Shown: positions 34,289 to 43,634, numbered from the stretch's first letter. The stretch: 64,000 bases of DNA from Actinocorallia sp. API 0066 (GCF_020991275.1 NZ_JAJLQY010000013.1:124001-188000); one strand, 5' to 3'. Numbers and translations are program-made. The notes: generated by a model from the sequence alone, not told the origin.

Positions 34289-35278
34289 TCAGCGCCCGGT
34301 CGGCATGTGCGTGTTGTACCAGGCGGCGGCGTCACGGATGGCCCGGTCGACGTCGCCCGGCCGGTAGCCCAGCTCGTCGCGCGCCTTGCTCCAGTCGGAG
34401 GACTGCGGAGCGGACAGGTACTTGGCCAGCCCCGAGTCCATCTCCGGGGGCTTGTTGGTGACGCGCGACGCCAGCTCGGCGAGCGCGCCGTACCCGCGCA
34501 GCACCGGCGCCGGGAGCCGGATCGGACGTTTCCGCGCCCCGACGATCTCCGCGATCCGGGTGAACACGTCGTGGTAGGAGCGGTTGTGGCCGGTGAGGTT
34601 GTAGCCGTGCCCCGTCCTACCGCGTAGGGCGGCCGTCACCATGCCCTCGGCGACCTCACGGACGTCGCAGAAGGACGCGGTGCCCGGCGGCGCGAAGACC
34701 GTCTCGCCCGCCTGCATCTGCCGGATGATCCGGCCGAGTTGGAGGGTGTGGTCGTACGGCCCGATCATGAAGCCGGGGTAGACCACGACGACGTCCAGGC
34801 CGTCCGCGATCCGGGCCCGGACGGCGGCCTCACCCTCGGCCTTGGTGTCGGCGTAGTCGTAGCCGATCCCGCACAGGCTCCGCTCCCCCGCGCGTTCGGG
34901 CAGCGGGCCGCCGTCCCTGTTGTAGCCGTGCACGTCGACGGTGCCGGTGTGCACGAACCGGCTGACGCCCGCCGTGACGGACGCGTCGGCGAGGAGCGCG
35001 GCGGCGTCGACGTTGACCCTCCGGCGTCGCCCGGCCAGCCGGTTCCAGGTCGAGGTGTCGCCCGCGACGTGGAACACCCAGTCGCGGCCTTTCACCAGGG
35101 AGGGGAGCTGGTCGGGGTCGAGCAGGTCGACGAGCCGGACTTCGAGGTCGAGGCCGTCGAGGTACCGGGTGGTGGAGCCTGGCGCGCCGGTGGCGAGCAC
35201 TTCGTGCCCGGCGGCGAGCAGGCTGCGGACGAGGTTGCTGCCGACGAAGCCGGTGGCTCCGGTGACGAGGCAACGCAT
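34289..35278 (-). CDS. NAD-dependent epimerase/dehydratase (extended SDR, 3-beta-HSD-like)
   Basis: 329 residues from ATG 35278. NAD motif TGATGFVGSNLV, catalytic pair Tyr and Lys in YDYADTKAEGE, and the downstream SFCDVREVAEGMVTAAL segment are those of the dihydroflavonol-reductase/3-beta-hydroxysteroid dehydrogenase branch of extended SDRs. Oxidation or reduction of a secondary alcohol on a cyclic substrate fits the surrounding steroid-like gene set. It lies 26 bases downstream of the permease-monooxygenase fusion gene on the same strand and is probably co-transcribed with it. Confidence 0.82.
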   Translation of the reverse strand: MRCLVTGATGFVGSNLVRSLLAAGHEVLATGAPGSTTRYLDGLDLEVRLVDLLDPDQLPSLVKGRDWVFHVAGDTSTWNRLAGRRRRVNVDAAALLADASVTAGVSRFVHTGTVDVHGYNRDGGPLPERAGERSLCGIGYDYADTKAEGEAAVRARIADGLDVVVVYPGFMIGPYDHTLQLGRIIRQMQAGETVFAPPGTASFCDVREVAEGMVTAALRGRTGHGYNLTGHNRSYHDVFTRIAEIVGARKRPIRLPAPVLRGYGALAELASRVTNKPPEMDSGLAKYLSAPQSSDWSKARDELGYRPGDVDRAIRDAAAWYNTHMPTGR

Positions 35279-35304
35279 GGATGATCTCCGGGGGTAGGGG
35301 GACG

Positions 35305-38139
35305 TCAGGCGCGGACGGACGTGACGGCGACGCGGACGGGACGGATGTCGTCGTAGTAGTCGTGGTCGGGGTCGGGCCAACCGAACCTGTCCCGCAACTC
35401 CGCCAGATACGCCTGGTAGGTGTGGGATTCGACGTAGTTGGCGTGCCGGGGGCTGTCGATGTAGGCGATGCCGCCGCGCAGTTCGGGGAAGTCGTTGGCC
35501 TTGCGCTCACGCAACTCGGCCCGGTGCTCGCCGGTCTCGCGCGCCCGGATGTCCATGACGATGAGCTGGGCCATCTCGTCGAACCGCTTGTAGGCGGCGT
35601 CCGCGAACTCGATGAACCCCAGCACGTACAGGCTGTCGTGGGAGCGGTTGAAGACGTTCAGGTACAGCTGCGGGTGCCCCGCCTTCCACGAGAACAACCC
35701 GGGGTCAAGGAACGGGATCTTGTACTCGTAACCGGTACACAGGAGCACAAGGTCGAGTTCCTCGTACGTGCCGTCCTTGAACACCACACCGTCGGCGGTG
35801 AAGTGGTCGATGTCGGATTTGGCGATCAGGTCGCCGTGCGCCAGGTGGTGCAGCACCTGCGTGTTCATGATCGGGTGGCTGCTCAACGCGTCGTGGTCGG
35901 GCGCGGGCAGACCCAGCCGGGTCAGGTCGCCGACGAGAGCGTCGATCATCTCGTTGATGTCCGAGGACACCGCGAGCCCCTTGGGCGGCTCGATGATCCC
36001 GTTGACGACGGCGTCGGTGGGCAGGCCGCCCAGGTGCTTGGGGAAGTACCGGTAGCCGCGACGCACCGAGAAGAACGCCTGGTCGGCGTGGCGTGCCGCG
36101 TCGCTCGCGATGTCCACGCCCGAGTTCCCGGCGCCCACGATCAGGACCCGCTTGTCCAGGAACTCCTGACCGCTGCGGAACGTCACCGAATGCCGGATCT
36201 CGCCACGGAAGAACTCCATGCCGGTGAACTTCGGCGCGTTCGGGTGCCAGGTCACGCCCGGAACGGCGATGAGCCCGTCGTACTCCAGCACCCTGCCGTC
36301 CGACAGCCGCACCCGCCACCGGTCGCCCGGCAGCGGCTCCGCGTGCTCGACCTCGGTGTTGAACGTGACCCTGTCGTACAGGCCCCAGTCACGACCGAAC
36401 CGGCGGATGTAGTCCCGGATCTGCTTCCACGACGGATAGTCCGGGAACTCCGTCGGCATCGGCTGGCCGTAGAACCCACTCGTGTACTTCGAGCTGATGA
36501 AGTGGGCCGACTCGTACATCGGCGTCCCCGGGTTGTCCATGTCCCAGATGCCGCCGAAGTCACTGTGCCGCTCGAACCAGTCGAACGGCACACCCTCCTT
36601 CACCAGCGCCCGCGCCATGATCATCCCCGTCGGGCCACCACCCACGATCACGTACTTACGCGTGTACTCCACCTTCGGCCGCGCCACCGCGTCGGCGCCG
36701 CGCTTACGCAGCTCGCTCGCCGCGAACGCCGCGTACACCGCGGGCTTCCTGCCGCGGAGTCGGAGGGCGACGCCGACGCCCACCGCTGCCACCACGATCA
36801 GCAGCACCGGCACGAGGTTCACGATCTTGTTGTCGCTGCCGGTCAGCGTCGCGTAGTTGGCCGTCGCCAGGACGAAGCCGCAGGCGAGCCCGGCGAACGC
36901 GAGGGCGGGCGCGACGATGCCGGAGAACCAGCCGCGGTCGGCGCGGTTCCGGAAGAACGCGAGGACCGACAGTGCCGTCACCGCCTGCACCGAGACGATC
37001 CCGAGGGTGCCGAGGCCGATCAGCCCGGCGGCGATCGTCAGGTAGGGGTCGGCCCCGGCGAACCCGAGCGCGCCGACCACCAGCACGCTCAGCGCGGTGA
37101 CGGCGACGCTGCCGACGTGCGGGGACAGGTGGCGCGGGTGGTACTGGCCGAGCACGCGCGGCAGGAACCCGTCACGGCCGATCGCGAACAGGTACCGGGA
37201 CGCCGCGTTGTGCAGCGCGAGGTGCGACGCCAGCAGGCTGGTGCAGAGCAGGACCGCGAAGCCGTTGTAGAGCGCGGTGCCCCCGTGGTTCAGGGCGAGC
37301 GTGAGGACGAGTTCGCCGGATTCGGCGCGCGCCATCTCGGGCGCCTGCGCGCCGCCCGCGCCGCCGATGAGGATGAGCGAGGTGAGGACGTAGAACACCG
37401 CGATGATCGTCACCGAGGTGAACAGGGCGCGCGGGATGCTCCGTCCCGGGTTCCTGGTCTCCTCGCCGTACAGCGCGGCCGACTCGAACCCGATGAATCC
37501 GGTGAAGGCGAGCATCGCGGAGATCCCGAGGGAGCCCGCCAGCAGTTCCTGCGGGCTGAAGGCGACGAGCGGGAAGGCTGCGGTGCCGCGGTCGCCGACC
37601 ACGAGCACGTCGAGCACGAGGAGGACGGCGAACTCCAGCACCATCAGCACGCCGAGGATCCGCGCCGAGAGGTCGACGTTCCGGTAGCCGAGCACCCCGA
37701 CGACCGCCAGCGCGACGGCGGTACAGAGCCACCACGGGGCCGTGACGCCCGAGGCTTCGAGCACCAGTGAGGTGAAGTAGCCGAACGACGCGGGGAGGCC
37801 GATCGACGTGGCCAGGTAGCCGAGCGCGGCCACGTAAGCCGAGGCCGCGCCCATCGGTTTGCCGAGCGCGCGCGCGACCAGCAGGTACATGGCGCCCTCG
37901 TTGGCGACGCGCCGTGTCATCGCCGCGTAGCCCGTGCAGAAGCACAGCAGGGTCAGTCCGGCCATCGCGTAGGCGGCGGGGAGCGCGATTCCCTCGCCGC
38001 GGATCAGCGCGAGCGGCACGGTGCCCATCAGCGCGGCCAGCGGGGCCGCCGCCGCGACGACGAGGAACACGACGCCGCCGGTGGTGAGCGTTCGTTTCCG
38101 GGCGGACGGATCCGCCTGTTCGGATGGGGACAGGGACAT
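35305..38139 (-). CDS. APC amino-acid permease fused to a flavin-containing monooxygenase
   Basis: 944 residues in one uninterrupted frame. Residues 1-480 are an APC-superfamily transporter with about 12 helices (TGGVVFLVVAAAAPLAALMG, GFESAALYGEETRNPGRSIP). Residues ~494-944 are a class B flavin monooxygenase: FAD motif VGGGPTGMIMA, the FMO fingerprint FRGEIRHSVTF near 641, NADPH motif IVGAGNSGVDIA near 668, and LLCTGYEYKIPFLDP. A short basic linker joins them. ATG 38139 has GGAGG six bases upstream, and no internal ribosome site is evident at the junction. Uptake and N-/S-oxygenation or Baeyer-Villiger oxidation of one substrate is a natural inference. Divergent TetR gene with palindromic operators. 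Confidence 0.85.
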   Translation of the reverse strand: MSLSPSEQADPSARKRTLTTGGVVFLVVAAAAPLAALMGTVPLALIRGEGIALPAAYAMAGLTLLCFCTGYAAMTRRVANEGAMYLLVARALGKPMGAASAYVAALGYLATSIGLPASFGYFTSLVLEASGVTAPWWLCTAVALAVVGVLGYRNVDLSARILGVLMVLEFAVLLVLDVLVVGDRGTAAFPLVAFSPQELLAGSLGISAMLAFTGFIGFESAALYGEETRNPGRSIPRALFTSVTIIAVFYVLTSLILIGGAGGAQAPEMARAESGELVLTLALNHGGTALYNGFAVLLCTSLLASHLALHNAASRYLFAIGRDGFLPRVLGQYHPRHLSPHVGSVAVTALSVLVVGALGFAGADPYLTIAAGLIGLGTLGIVSVQAVTALSVLAFFRNRADRGWFSGIVAPALAFAGLACGFVLATANYATLTGSDNKIVNLVPVLLIVVAAVGVGVALRLRGRKPAVYAAFAASELRKRGADAVARPKVEYTRKYVIVGGGPTGMIMARALVKEGVPFDWFERHSDFGGIWDMDNPGTPMYESAHFISSKYTSGFYGQPMPTEFPDYPSWKQIRDYIRRFGRDWGLYDRVTFNTEVEHAEPLPGDRWRVRLSDGRVLEYDGLIAVPGVTWHPNAPKFTGMEFFRGEIRHSVTFRSGQEFLDKRVLIVGAGNSGVDIASDAARHADQAFFSVRRGYRYFPKHLGGLPTDAVVNGIIEPPKGLAVSSDINEMIDALVGDLTRLGLPAPDHDALSSHPIMNTQVLHHLAHGDLIAKSDIDHFTADGVVFKDGTYEELDLVLLCTGYEYKIPFLDPGLFSWKAGHPQLYLNVFNRSHDSLYVLGFIEFADAAYKRFDEMAQLIVMDIRARETGEHRAELRERKANDFPELRGGIAYIDSPRHANYVESHTYQAYLAELRDRFGWPDPDHDYYDDIRPVRVAVTSVRA

Positions 38140-38219
38140 GGGGGACCTCCGTATGCCTCCGCACGGCGTCGGGGGAAAGGCCGTGGCTCGGCCCGGACGT
38201 TAGTCCTGGTCGGTCGTAC

Positions 38220-38258
38220 TGGTCAAGTGACCAAATCAAATGACCAGAACTTTCTGGT
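38220..38258. promoter_or_regulatory. Two adjacent palindromic operators between the fusion gene and a TetR gene
   Basis: TGGTCA-AG-TGACCA at 38220-38233 and ACCAGAA-CT-TTCTGGT at 38243-38258, both perfect, lie between divergent starts (38139 minus, 38271 plus). Both share TGACCA/ACCAG half-site sequence, so one repressor may bind both. The second site is 12 bases before the TetR ATG, consistent with autoregulation. Confidence 0.7.
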
Positions 38259-38270
38259 AACGTGACGTGC

Positions 38271-38894
38271 ATGACGGAGACACGTGGGATCCGCCGAAAG
38301 GGCGACGAGAGCCGCCGCCGCGAACTGGTCACCGCGGCGTCCCGGGTCATCGCCCGCGAAGGCGTCGCGGCGGCCACCACCAGGCGGATCGCGGCCGAGG
38401 CCGGCCTGCCGCTGGGCACCGTGCACTACTGGTTCGCCGGTAAGGACGACCTGCTCGCGGCGGTCGTCGAAGCCGCCGTCGAGGACCTCCACCTCGCCAC
38501 CCTCGTGCCGACGGGCGAGAACCCCGCGCGGACCAGGACGCCGCGCGAGGCGTTCCGGGCCGCCTGGCGGGTCGTCGCCGACGACGATCCCAGCCACCAG
38601 TTGTCCCTGTACGAGCTCACCACCGTCGCGCTGCGCACCAAGGGCATGGAGACGCTGGCCGCCAGGCAGTACGCGGCCTACCGAGGCGTCGCGAAGGAGG
38701 CGATCCGGCCCTGGGCGGAGGAGAGCGGCGCCGACGTGCCCGGCGGGCTCGACGCGCTCGCCCAGCTCATCGCCGTCGTCTTCGACGGAGCCGCCCTCGC
38801 CTGGCTCGCCGACCCCGAGGGCACCGAACCGGACCAGATCTTCGAACTCCTCAGCTTCCTCCTCGCCAAGGCCGTCCCCGAGAGCCCGAGCTGA
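38271..38894 (+). CDS. TetR-family regulator, divergent from the permease-monooxygenase
   Basis: 207 residues from ATG 38271 (GTG 38262 is an alternative). The N-terminal HTH is standard: ELVTAASRVIAREGVAAATT, RRIAAEAGLPLGTVHYWFAG, KDDLLAAVVEA. The C-terminal ligand domain (LAQLIAVVFDGAALAWLADP) is of the TetR_C_6-like type. The divergent layout with two palindromes directly upstream makes it the likely repressor of the permease-monooxygenase gene and of itself. Only 27 bases separate it from the next TetR gene, so they may be co-transcribed. Confidence 0.86.
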   Translation: MTETRGIRRKGDESRRRELVTAASRVIAREGVAAATTRRIAAEAGLPLGTVHYWFAGKDDLLAAVVEAAVEDLHLATLVPTGENPARTRTPREAFRAAWRVVADDDPSHQLSLYELTTVALRTKGMETLAARQYAAYRGVAKEAIRPWAEESGADVPGGLDALAQLIAVVFDGAALAWLADPEGTEPDQIFELLSFLLAKAVPESPS

Positions 38895-38921
38895 CCCTCG
38901 CGGGGCCGATAGCATGTCTCG

Positions 38922-39539
38922 GTGAAGGAGCGACGCACCCAGGCGGAACGGCGTGCCGAATCCCAGGATCGCCTCCTGCGGGCCGCCATTCAGCTCCTCG
39001 GCACGCACGGGTACGCCAGGACCTCACTCGCGGAGATCGGCAAGGCGGCGGGGCTCAGCCGCGGCCTGGTCAGCCACCATTTCGGGTCCAAGGAAGCGTG
39101 CATGCGCGCCGTGGTGACAAAGATCCGGGAAACGGCGGGAGAGCTGATCACCGAGAGTGGCGCCCGTGGCCTGGACCGGATCGACCGTCTTTTTGAGCTC
39201 TACTTCGACGGGGTCCGGCACGCGGACCCGACGTTCACCGCGATGGTCACCATCATGGTGGAGAGCCTGACCTCGACCCCCGGCCTCCGCCCGACGGTCT
39301 CCACGACCAACGACATCACCCGGAAGTTCGTCGCCGAACTCCTCACCAAGGCCGTCGCGGAGTCCTCGGCGGCCCTCACCGTGGACGTCGACGCGCTCTC
39401 CGTCCTGATCACCGGCATCCTGCGCGGTGTCGCACTCCAATACCAGATCGACCCGGAGAACGTCGATCTCGGCAAGGCCACCGAAACCGCCAAGGCCATG
39501 GTCCGCGCCACGATCGTCACCCCGGCCGCGCACCACTGA
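38922..39539 (+). CDS. TetR-family regulator
   Basis: 205 residues from GTG 38922. HTH: LLRAAIQLLGTHGYARTSLA, EIGKAAGLSRGLVSHHFGSK. The ligand domain (TPGLRPTVSTTNDITRKFVA, SVLITGILRGVALQYQIDP) resembles regulators of lipid or aromatic catabolism. It follows the previous TetR gene closely, same strand. Its target is not evident; the shared motif at 32777 and 43689 is one candidate. Confidence 0.85.
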   Translation: MKERRTQAERRAESQDRLLRAAIQLLGTHGYARTSLAEIGKAAGLSRGLVSHHFGSKEACMRAVVTKIRETAGELITESGARGLDRIDRLFELYFDGVRHADPTFTAMVTIMVESLTSTPGLRPTVSTTNDITRKFVAELLTKAVAESSAALTVDVDALSVLITGILRGVALQYQIDPENVDLGKATETAKAMVRATIVTPAAHH

Positions 39540-39599
39540 CGGCACGGCCGCCGGACGGATCGTCCCCGGCCCCGTCGATGATCCAGGCGTGCTGAGTGG

Positions 39600-40229
39600 T
39601 CAGTCGGGTGCCGGGTCGGGGTCGAAGACGCCGGCGTCGATGGCGACGTCCCAGAACCAGCGGAGCTGGTCGTGGAAGAGCCTGCGGCCCGCCGGGCTCT
39701 CCGGGTCGAGGGTCTCCCCCTCGACCGTGGTGACGCCGCCGAACAGGAAGCCGCGGACGGCCCAGGACAGGAAGTTCGCGAAAGCTTCGAAGCCGGGGTT
39801 CCGCCGGACGTCGTACTCCGCGATCTCGCAGATGCGCCGGACGACCGGGCTCTGGTAGAGCGACTCGATGTCCCCCATGTCGGCGGCGTCCCGAAGCCGG
39901 CGGTGCTGCCACACCGACATCTCCTGGGCGTGGTCGAGATGGAACGCGATACAGGTGTCGAGGAACCGGCGCACACCCTCCCGGTCACGCGTGAACTCGG
40001 CGGCGGCCCGGTCGAGCATCGCCTCCTGCGCGGCGCTGAAGGTGGTGAGCACCTCCCGGTAGAGCGCCTCTTTCCCGCCCCTGTCGCGCACCGCCGACCG
40101 GTCCACACCGGCCGTGTCGGCGATCATCTCCACGGTGGCGTTGTCGTAGCCGAGCCCGGCGAAGACGGTGAGCGCGGACCGGTACAGCCTGTCCTCGGCA
40201 GGCGGCGCGCCCTGATCCGGATCCACCAT
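39600..40229 (-). CDS. TetR-family regulator
   Basis: 209 residues from ATG 40229. HTH: LYRSALTVFAGLGYDNATVE, MIADTAGVDRSAVRDRGGKE; the usual Tyr-His-Phe of the recognition helix end is replaced by Val-Arg-Asp-Arg. Ligand domain: FLDTCIAFHLDHAQEMSVWQ, SWAVRGFLFGGVTT. It lies 124 bases downstream of the SDR on the same strand, so it could belong to the 43634-40354 catabolic operon and regulate it. Confidence 0.83.
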   Translation of the reverse strand: MVDPDQGAPPAEDRLYRSALTVFAGLGYDNATVEMIADTAGVDRSAVRDRGGKEALYREVLTTFSAAQEAMLDRAAAEFTRDREGVRRFLDTCIAFHLDHAQEMSVWQHRRLRDAADMGDIESLYQSPVVRRICEIAEYDVRRNPGFEAFANFLSWAVRGFLFGGVTTVEGETLDPESPAGRRLFHDQLRWFWDVAIDAGVFDPDPAPD

Positions 40230-40353
40230 GTCCACCAACGTATGCCGGGTGACGTCATCGCAGCGTCCAGAGCCGCGCACGGGGAGCAAGATCCTCGGCG
40301 ACGCCCGGGAAGATCCTCGGGCGCCGCCGGTGGACCAGCCGGTCAGCCGGGGG

Positions 40354-41277
40354 TCAGCTCATGCCGCCGGGGGCGCCGCCGTTGACGGGGATGACCTGGC
40401 CGGTGGTGTAGTCCGACAGGGGCGAGCAGAGCCAGAAGATGGCGTCGGCGGCCTCGCGGATGGTGCCGGTCCGGCCCAGGCGGATGCCGGGGAAGTCCTT
40501 GGGCTCGTACATCTCCGCCTCGGGCACCACCCGGGTGGGGTCGGCTTTCACGCCCAGCCTTGCCGCCTGCTTGGCGGGCATGCCGACGTGGATGGTGCGG
40601 CCGCCCGTCCGGATGACCTCGTGGTCGGACTGCGGCAGGCCGAAGCGCGTCTGGATGATCCCGAAGGCGACGGCGTTGACGTTGACGCGGTATCTGCCCC
40701 ATTCCTGGGCGAGCGTGCGCATGAGTCCGAGCACGCCCGCCTTGGCCGACGCGTAGTTCGCCGCGCCGTCCAGCCCCCACAGGCCCGCCATGGACGACAC
40801 CATGACGGTCTTGCGGTGCCGGACTGTCCCGGCCTCGGCGTCCCTGCGGGCCGCCTCACGGAAGACCGGCGCGCACGCCCTGGCCAGCCGGAACGGGACG
40901 ATCAGGTGGATGTCGAGCATCGCCTGGAACTGCTCGTCGCTCATGTTGTGCACCCGGCCGTCCCAGGCGTAGCCCGCGTTGTTGACGACGATGTCCAGGC
41001 CGCCGCAGGTGTCCACGGCGAACTCGACGAGCCCGTCGCACGCGTGCGGCGACACAAGGTCGGCGACGTAAGCCGACGCCGTGTCCGGCCCGTACTCCTC
41101 GTTGAGCGCCTGGACGGCCTCGGCGGCCTTCGCCTTGTCGACCTCCGCGACGACGACGTGGGCGCCGTTGGCGGCGAGCGTCGTGGCGGTCGCGCCGCCG
41201 ATCCCCCGGGCGCCCCCGGTGACGACGGCGACGCGTCCGGCCAGCAGGTCGGAGCGGAGTGTGGGTTCGATCAGCAT
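40354..41277 (-). CDS. Short-chain dehydrogenase (FabG/HSD17B4-like)
   Basis: 307 residues. TGGARGIGGATA cofactor motif, NNAGYAWDG, catalytic Ser in MVSSMAGLWG, Tyr-Lys in NYASAKAGVLGL. An insertion of about 40 residues after the active site (AARLGVKADPTRVVPEAEMY) is typical of the long SDRs that oxidise 3-hydroxyacyl-CoAs in steroid or terpenoid beta-oxidation. Its ATG is four bases past the enoyl-CoA hydratase stop, so the two are coupled and likely catalyse successive steps. Confidence 0.85.
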   Translation of the reverse strand: MLIEPTLRSDLLAGRVAVVTGGARGIGGATATTLAANGAHVVVAEVDKAKAAEAVQALNEEYGPDTASAYVADLVSPHACDGLVEFAVDTCGGLDIVVNNAGYAWDGRVHNMSDEQFQAMLDIHLIVPFRLARACAPVFREAARRDAEAGTVRHRKTVMVSSMAGLWGLDGAANYASAKAGVLGLMRTLAQEWGRYRVNVNAVAFGIIQTRFGLPQSDHEVIRTGGRTIHVGMPAKQAARLGVKADPTRVVPEAEMYEPKDFPGIRLGRTGTIREAADAIFWLCSPLSDYTTGQVIPVNGGAPGGMS

Positions 41278-41281
41278 CGGT

Positions 41282-42100
41282 TCAGCGTCCCTTCCAGACG
41301 GGCTGCCGCTTCTCGGCGAAGGCGGCCAGGCCCTCTCGCATGTCCTCGGAGTCCAGCGCGGGGCGCGCGTAGTCGAACTGGACGGTCCAGGCGTCCGACT
41401 CGTCCCAGGCGTAGGACCGCTGGACGATCTGCTTGCTCGCCCGCACCGCGAGCGGCGCCGCGGCGAGCACCTCGCGCGCGAGTTCCAGCGCGCCCGCCAG
41501 CGCCTCCCCCGGCTCGGTCAGCCTGTTGACGAGGCCGAGTTCGGCGAACCGCGTCGCGGGCCACGCCTTGCCGGTGATCGCCAGTTCCATGGCGATGTGG
41601 TAGGGAATCCGGCGGGGCAGCCGGAACAGTCCGCCGCCGACCGCGACGAGCGACCTGGCGGCCTCGGGGATGCCCATCGTGGCCGTCCGCGACGCGACGA
41701 TCAGGTCGCACGCCAGGCAGAGTTCGAGCCCGCCCGCGAGCGCGTGCCCCTCGACCGCCGCGATGATCGGCTTGGTCGGCGGCAGCGCCATGATCCCGAA
41801 CCCGCCGCGCCGCCTGGTGGCCCCCAGGTCCCTGTGCGCCGCCGCGATGAGGTCCTGTCCGGCGGAGAACACGATGTCGGAGCCGGTCAGCACCGCGCAG
41901 CGCAGCGTGTCGTCCTCCTCGTAGGCGTCGATCACCGCCTCCAACGCACGGGCGGTGGCGCCGTCGAACGCGTTGCGCCGGTGCGGCCGGTTCATCCGGA
42001 TGACCAGCAGGTGGTCGCCGTGCCGTTCGGTGATGATCGTCCGCTCTTCCGCGGATTCCTGCGCTGACACTGTGGCCTCCGTTGGCTGGCGTTCAGACAT
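41282..42100 (-). CDS. Enoyl-CoA hydratase/isomerase (crotonase family)
   Basis: 272 residues. Oxyanion-hole segments FSAGQDLIAA (near residue 78) and GHALAGGLELCLACDLIVAS (near 118) are intact. A single acidic residue in IPEAARSLVAVGGGLFRLP corresponds to the second catalytic Glu; the first position is Gly-rich/Leu, so hydratase activity may be reduced or altered. The C-terminal KRQPVWKGR is the usual crotonase tail. The gene overlaps the acyl-CoA ligase by eight bases and lies four bases before the SDR: activation, hydration and oxidation in one operon. Confidence 0.85.
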   Translation of the reverse strand: MSERQPTEATVSAQESAEERTIITERHGDHLLVIRMNRPHRRNAFDGATARALEAVIDAYEEDDTLRCAVLTGSDIVFSAGQDLIAAAHRDLGATRRRGGFGIMALPPTKPIIAAVEGHALAGGLELCLACDLIVASRTATMGIPEAARSLVAVGGGLFRLPRRIPYHIAMELAITGKAWPATRFAELGLVNRLTEPGEALAGALELAREVLAAAPLAVRASKQIVQRSYAWDESDAWTVQFDYARPALDSEDMREGLAAFAEKRQPVWKGR

Positions 42101-43634
42101 GGCGACGGCGGCCCTTCCAGTAGGGGGCGCGCAGCACGTTCTTCAGGACCTTCCCCATCGGGTTGACCGGCAGTTCGTCCACGAACGTGAACACGCGCGG
42201 CCGCTTGTACGAGGCGAGGCGGCCGTCGAGGAAGCGCACCAGCTCGTCCTCGGTCACCGTCGCGCCCGGCGCGGTGACGACGAACGCCAGGGGCTGCTCG
42301 CCGAAGTCGTCGTGCGGGATGCCGACCACCGCGACGTCGGCGACGGCCGGATGCCGGATCAGGACCTTCTCTATCTCCGCCGGATAGATGTTGACGCCGC
42401 CCGCGACGATCATGTCCTTGATCCGGTCGGTGATGAACAGGAACCCGTCCTCGTCCAGGTGCCCGACGTCGCCCGTCCGGTAGAACCCGTCCTTGACGGT
42501 GTCCGCGCCGAGCTCGTCGCGGCCCAGGTAGCGGGTGAGGACGATCGGTGTGTTGACCGCGATCTCGCCGGTGAGACCGGGCGGGAGCCGGTTCCAGTCG
42601 TCGTCCACGATGGCGATCTCGACACCGTCGTAGGGGATGCCGCTGGTGCCGGGCTTCGTCAACTGGTACTCGGGCGGCGTGTACGAGATCATCCCGGCCT
42701 CGCTCGCCCCGTACGCCTCCCAGAGGACGCCGTCGCCGAACCGGTCGATCACCCATTCCTTGAGCGACTGCGGGACGGGCGCGGCGCCGGTGGTGAGCGC
42801 CGTCAGCGACGACACGTCGTACCGGGCGAACGTCTGCTCCGGGAGGTTCTGGATGCGTAGCAGCATCGTTGGCACCGCCGTCCACGTGCGGATCCGGTGC
42901 CTCTCGATCAGCCGGAGCGCCTCCTCGGGGTCGAACCGGGAGAGCACCACGACCGTCCCGCCGCCCGCGCACGTCCGGACGGCGGAGGCCGGGCCCGCGC
43001 CGTGGTGCACGGGCAGGGTCAGCAGCGTCGCGGAGCGCTCCGGGTAGGGCGGGACCTTCGCCGTGGACATGGCGTAACGCATCAGCCGGTCGGGGTCGGA
43101 GACCGTCCTCGGGTCGGTGGGCGGGACGCCGCGCGGCGCGCCTGTCGTGCCGGAGGTGTACATCACCAGGGCGGGCCGAAGCGGGCCGAAGCGCGGGGTG
43201 ACGACGGGGGTCGTCACCAGGTCCTCGTAGCGGACGCCGGGGCTTCCGGGCGGTTGCCCGACGGTCAGGAGGATCCCGACATCGTGCGCCGCCCATCCGG
43301 AGGCGTCGGCGTCGTTGCAGGCGAGCCCCTTCGCGTCGCTGTCGGTGATGATGTAGGCGGCCTCGTCGGGGGTGAGCTTCCAGTTCACCGCGACCTGGGC
43401 GACGCGGAGCTTCTGCAGCGCCCGCTGCACGACGAACCACTCAAGGCCCAGGTGGAAGCGCATGCCGAGCCGGTCGCCGGGGCCTAGGCCGAGCGCGGCG
43501 AGCCCCTCGGCCACGGCGTCGGCCCGGTCGTTCCACTGCCCGTACGTCATCACCTCGGCGCCGTGGACCACGGCCGGGGCGTCCGGCCGAAGCCGTGCCC
43601 AGTGCTCCGGGGTGCCGTGTTCGGGTTCCTTCAC
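42093..43634 (-). CDS. Acyl-CoA synthetase (AMP-binding, FadD/FadD19-like)
   Basis: 513 residues. ANL-family motifs: A3 MYTSGTTGAPRGVPPTDP, A5 WEAYGASEAGMISYT, A7 GFYRTGDVGHLDEDGF, A8 IKDMIVAGGVNIYPAEIEK and the A10 Lys in NPMGKVLKNV. It activates a carboxylic acid as CoA thioester for the following hydratase and SDR. FadD-type enzymes with this operon context handle steroid side chains, terpenoid or aryl acids. The promoter region 43635-43733 contains motif copy B, shared with the MpaB-type gene, and drives the divergent DUF35-thiolase pair as well. Confidence 0.85.
   Translation of the reverse strand: MKEPEHGTPEHWARLRPDAPAVVHGAEVMTYGQWNDRADAVAEGLAALGLGPGDRLGMRFHLGLEWFVVQRALQKLRVAQVAVNWKLTPDEAAYIITDSDAKGLACNDADASGWAAHDVGILLTVGQPPGSPGVRYEDLVTTPVVTPRFGPLRPALVMYTSGTTGAPRGVPPTDPRTVSDPDRLMRYAMSTAKVPPYPERSATLLTLPVHHGAGPASAVRTCAGGGTVVVLSRFDPEEALRLIERHRIRTWTAVPTMLLRIQNLPEQTFARYDVSSLTALTTGAAPVPQSLKEWVIDRFGDGVLWEAYGASEAGMISYTPPEYQLTKPGTSGIPYDGVEIAIVDDDWNRLPPGLTGEIAVNTPIVLTRYLGRDELGADTVKDGFYRTGDVGHLDEDGFLFITDRIKDMIVAGGVNIYPAEIEKVLIRHPAVADVAVVGIPHDDFGEQPLAFVVTAPGATVTEDELVRFLDGRLASYKRPRVFTFVDELPVNPMGKVLKNVLRAPYWKGRRRHV

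Noticed and set aside
35281-37770. An 829-codon plus-strand open frame antisense to the permease-monooxygenase fusion
   Set aside because: Low-complexity Val/Arg/His/Asp composition with no motif, whereas the minus strand encodes two clear domains.
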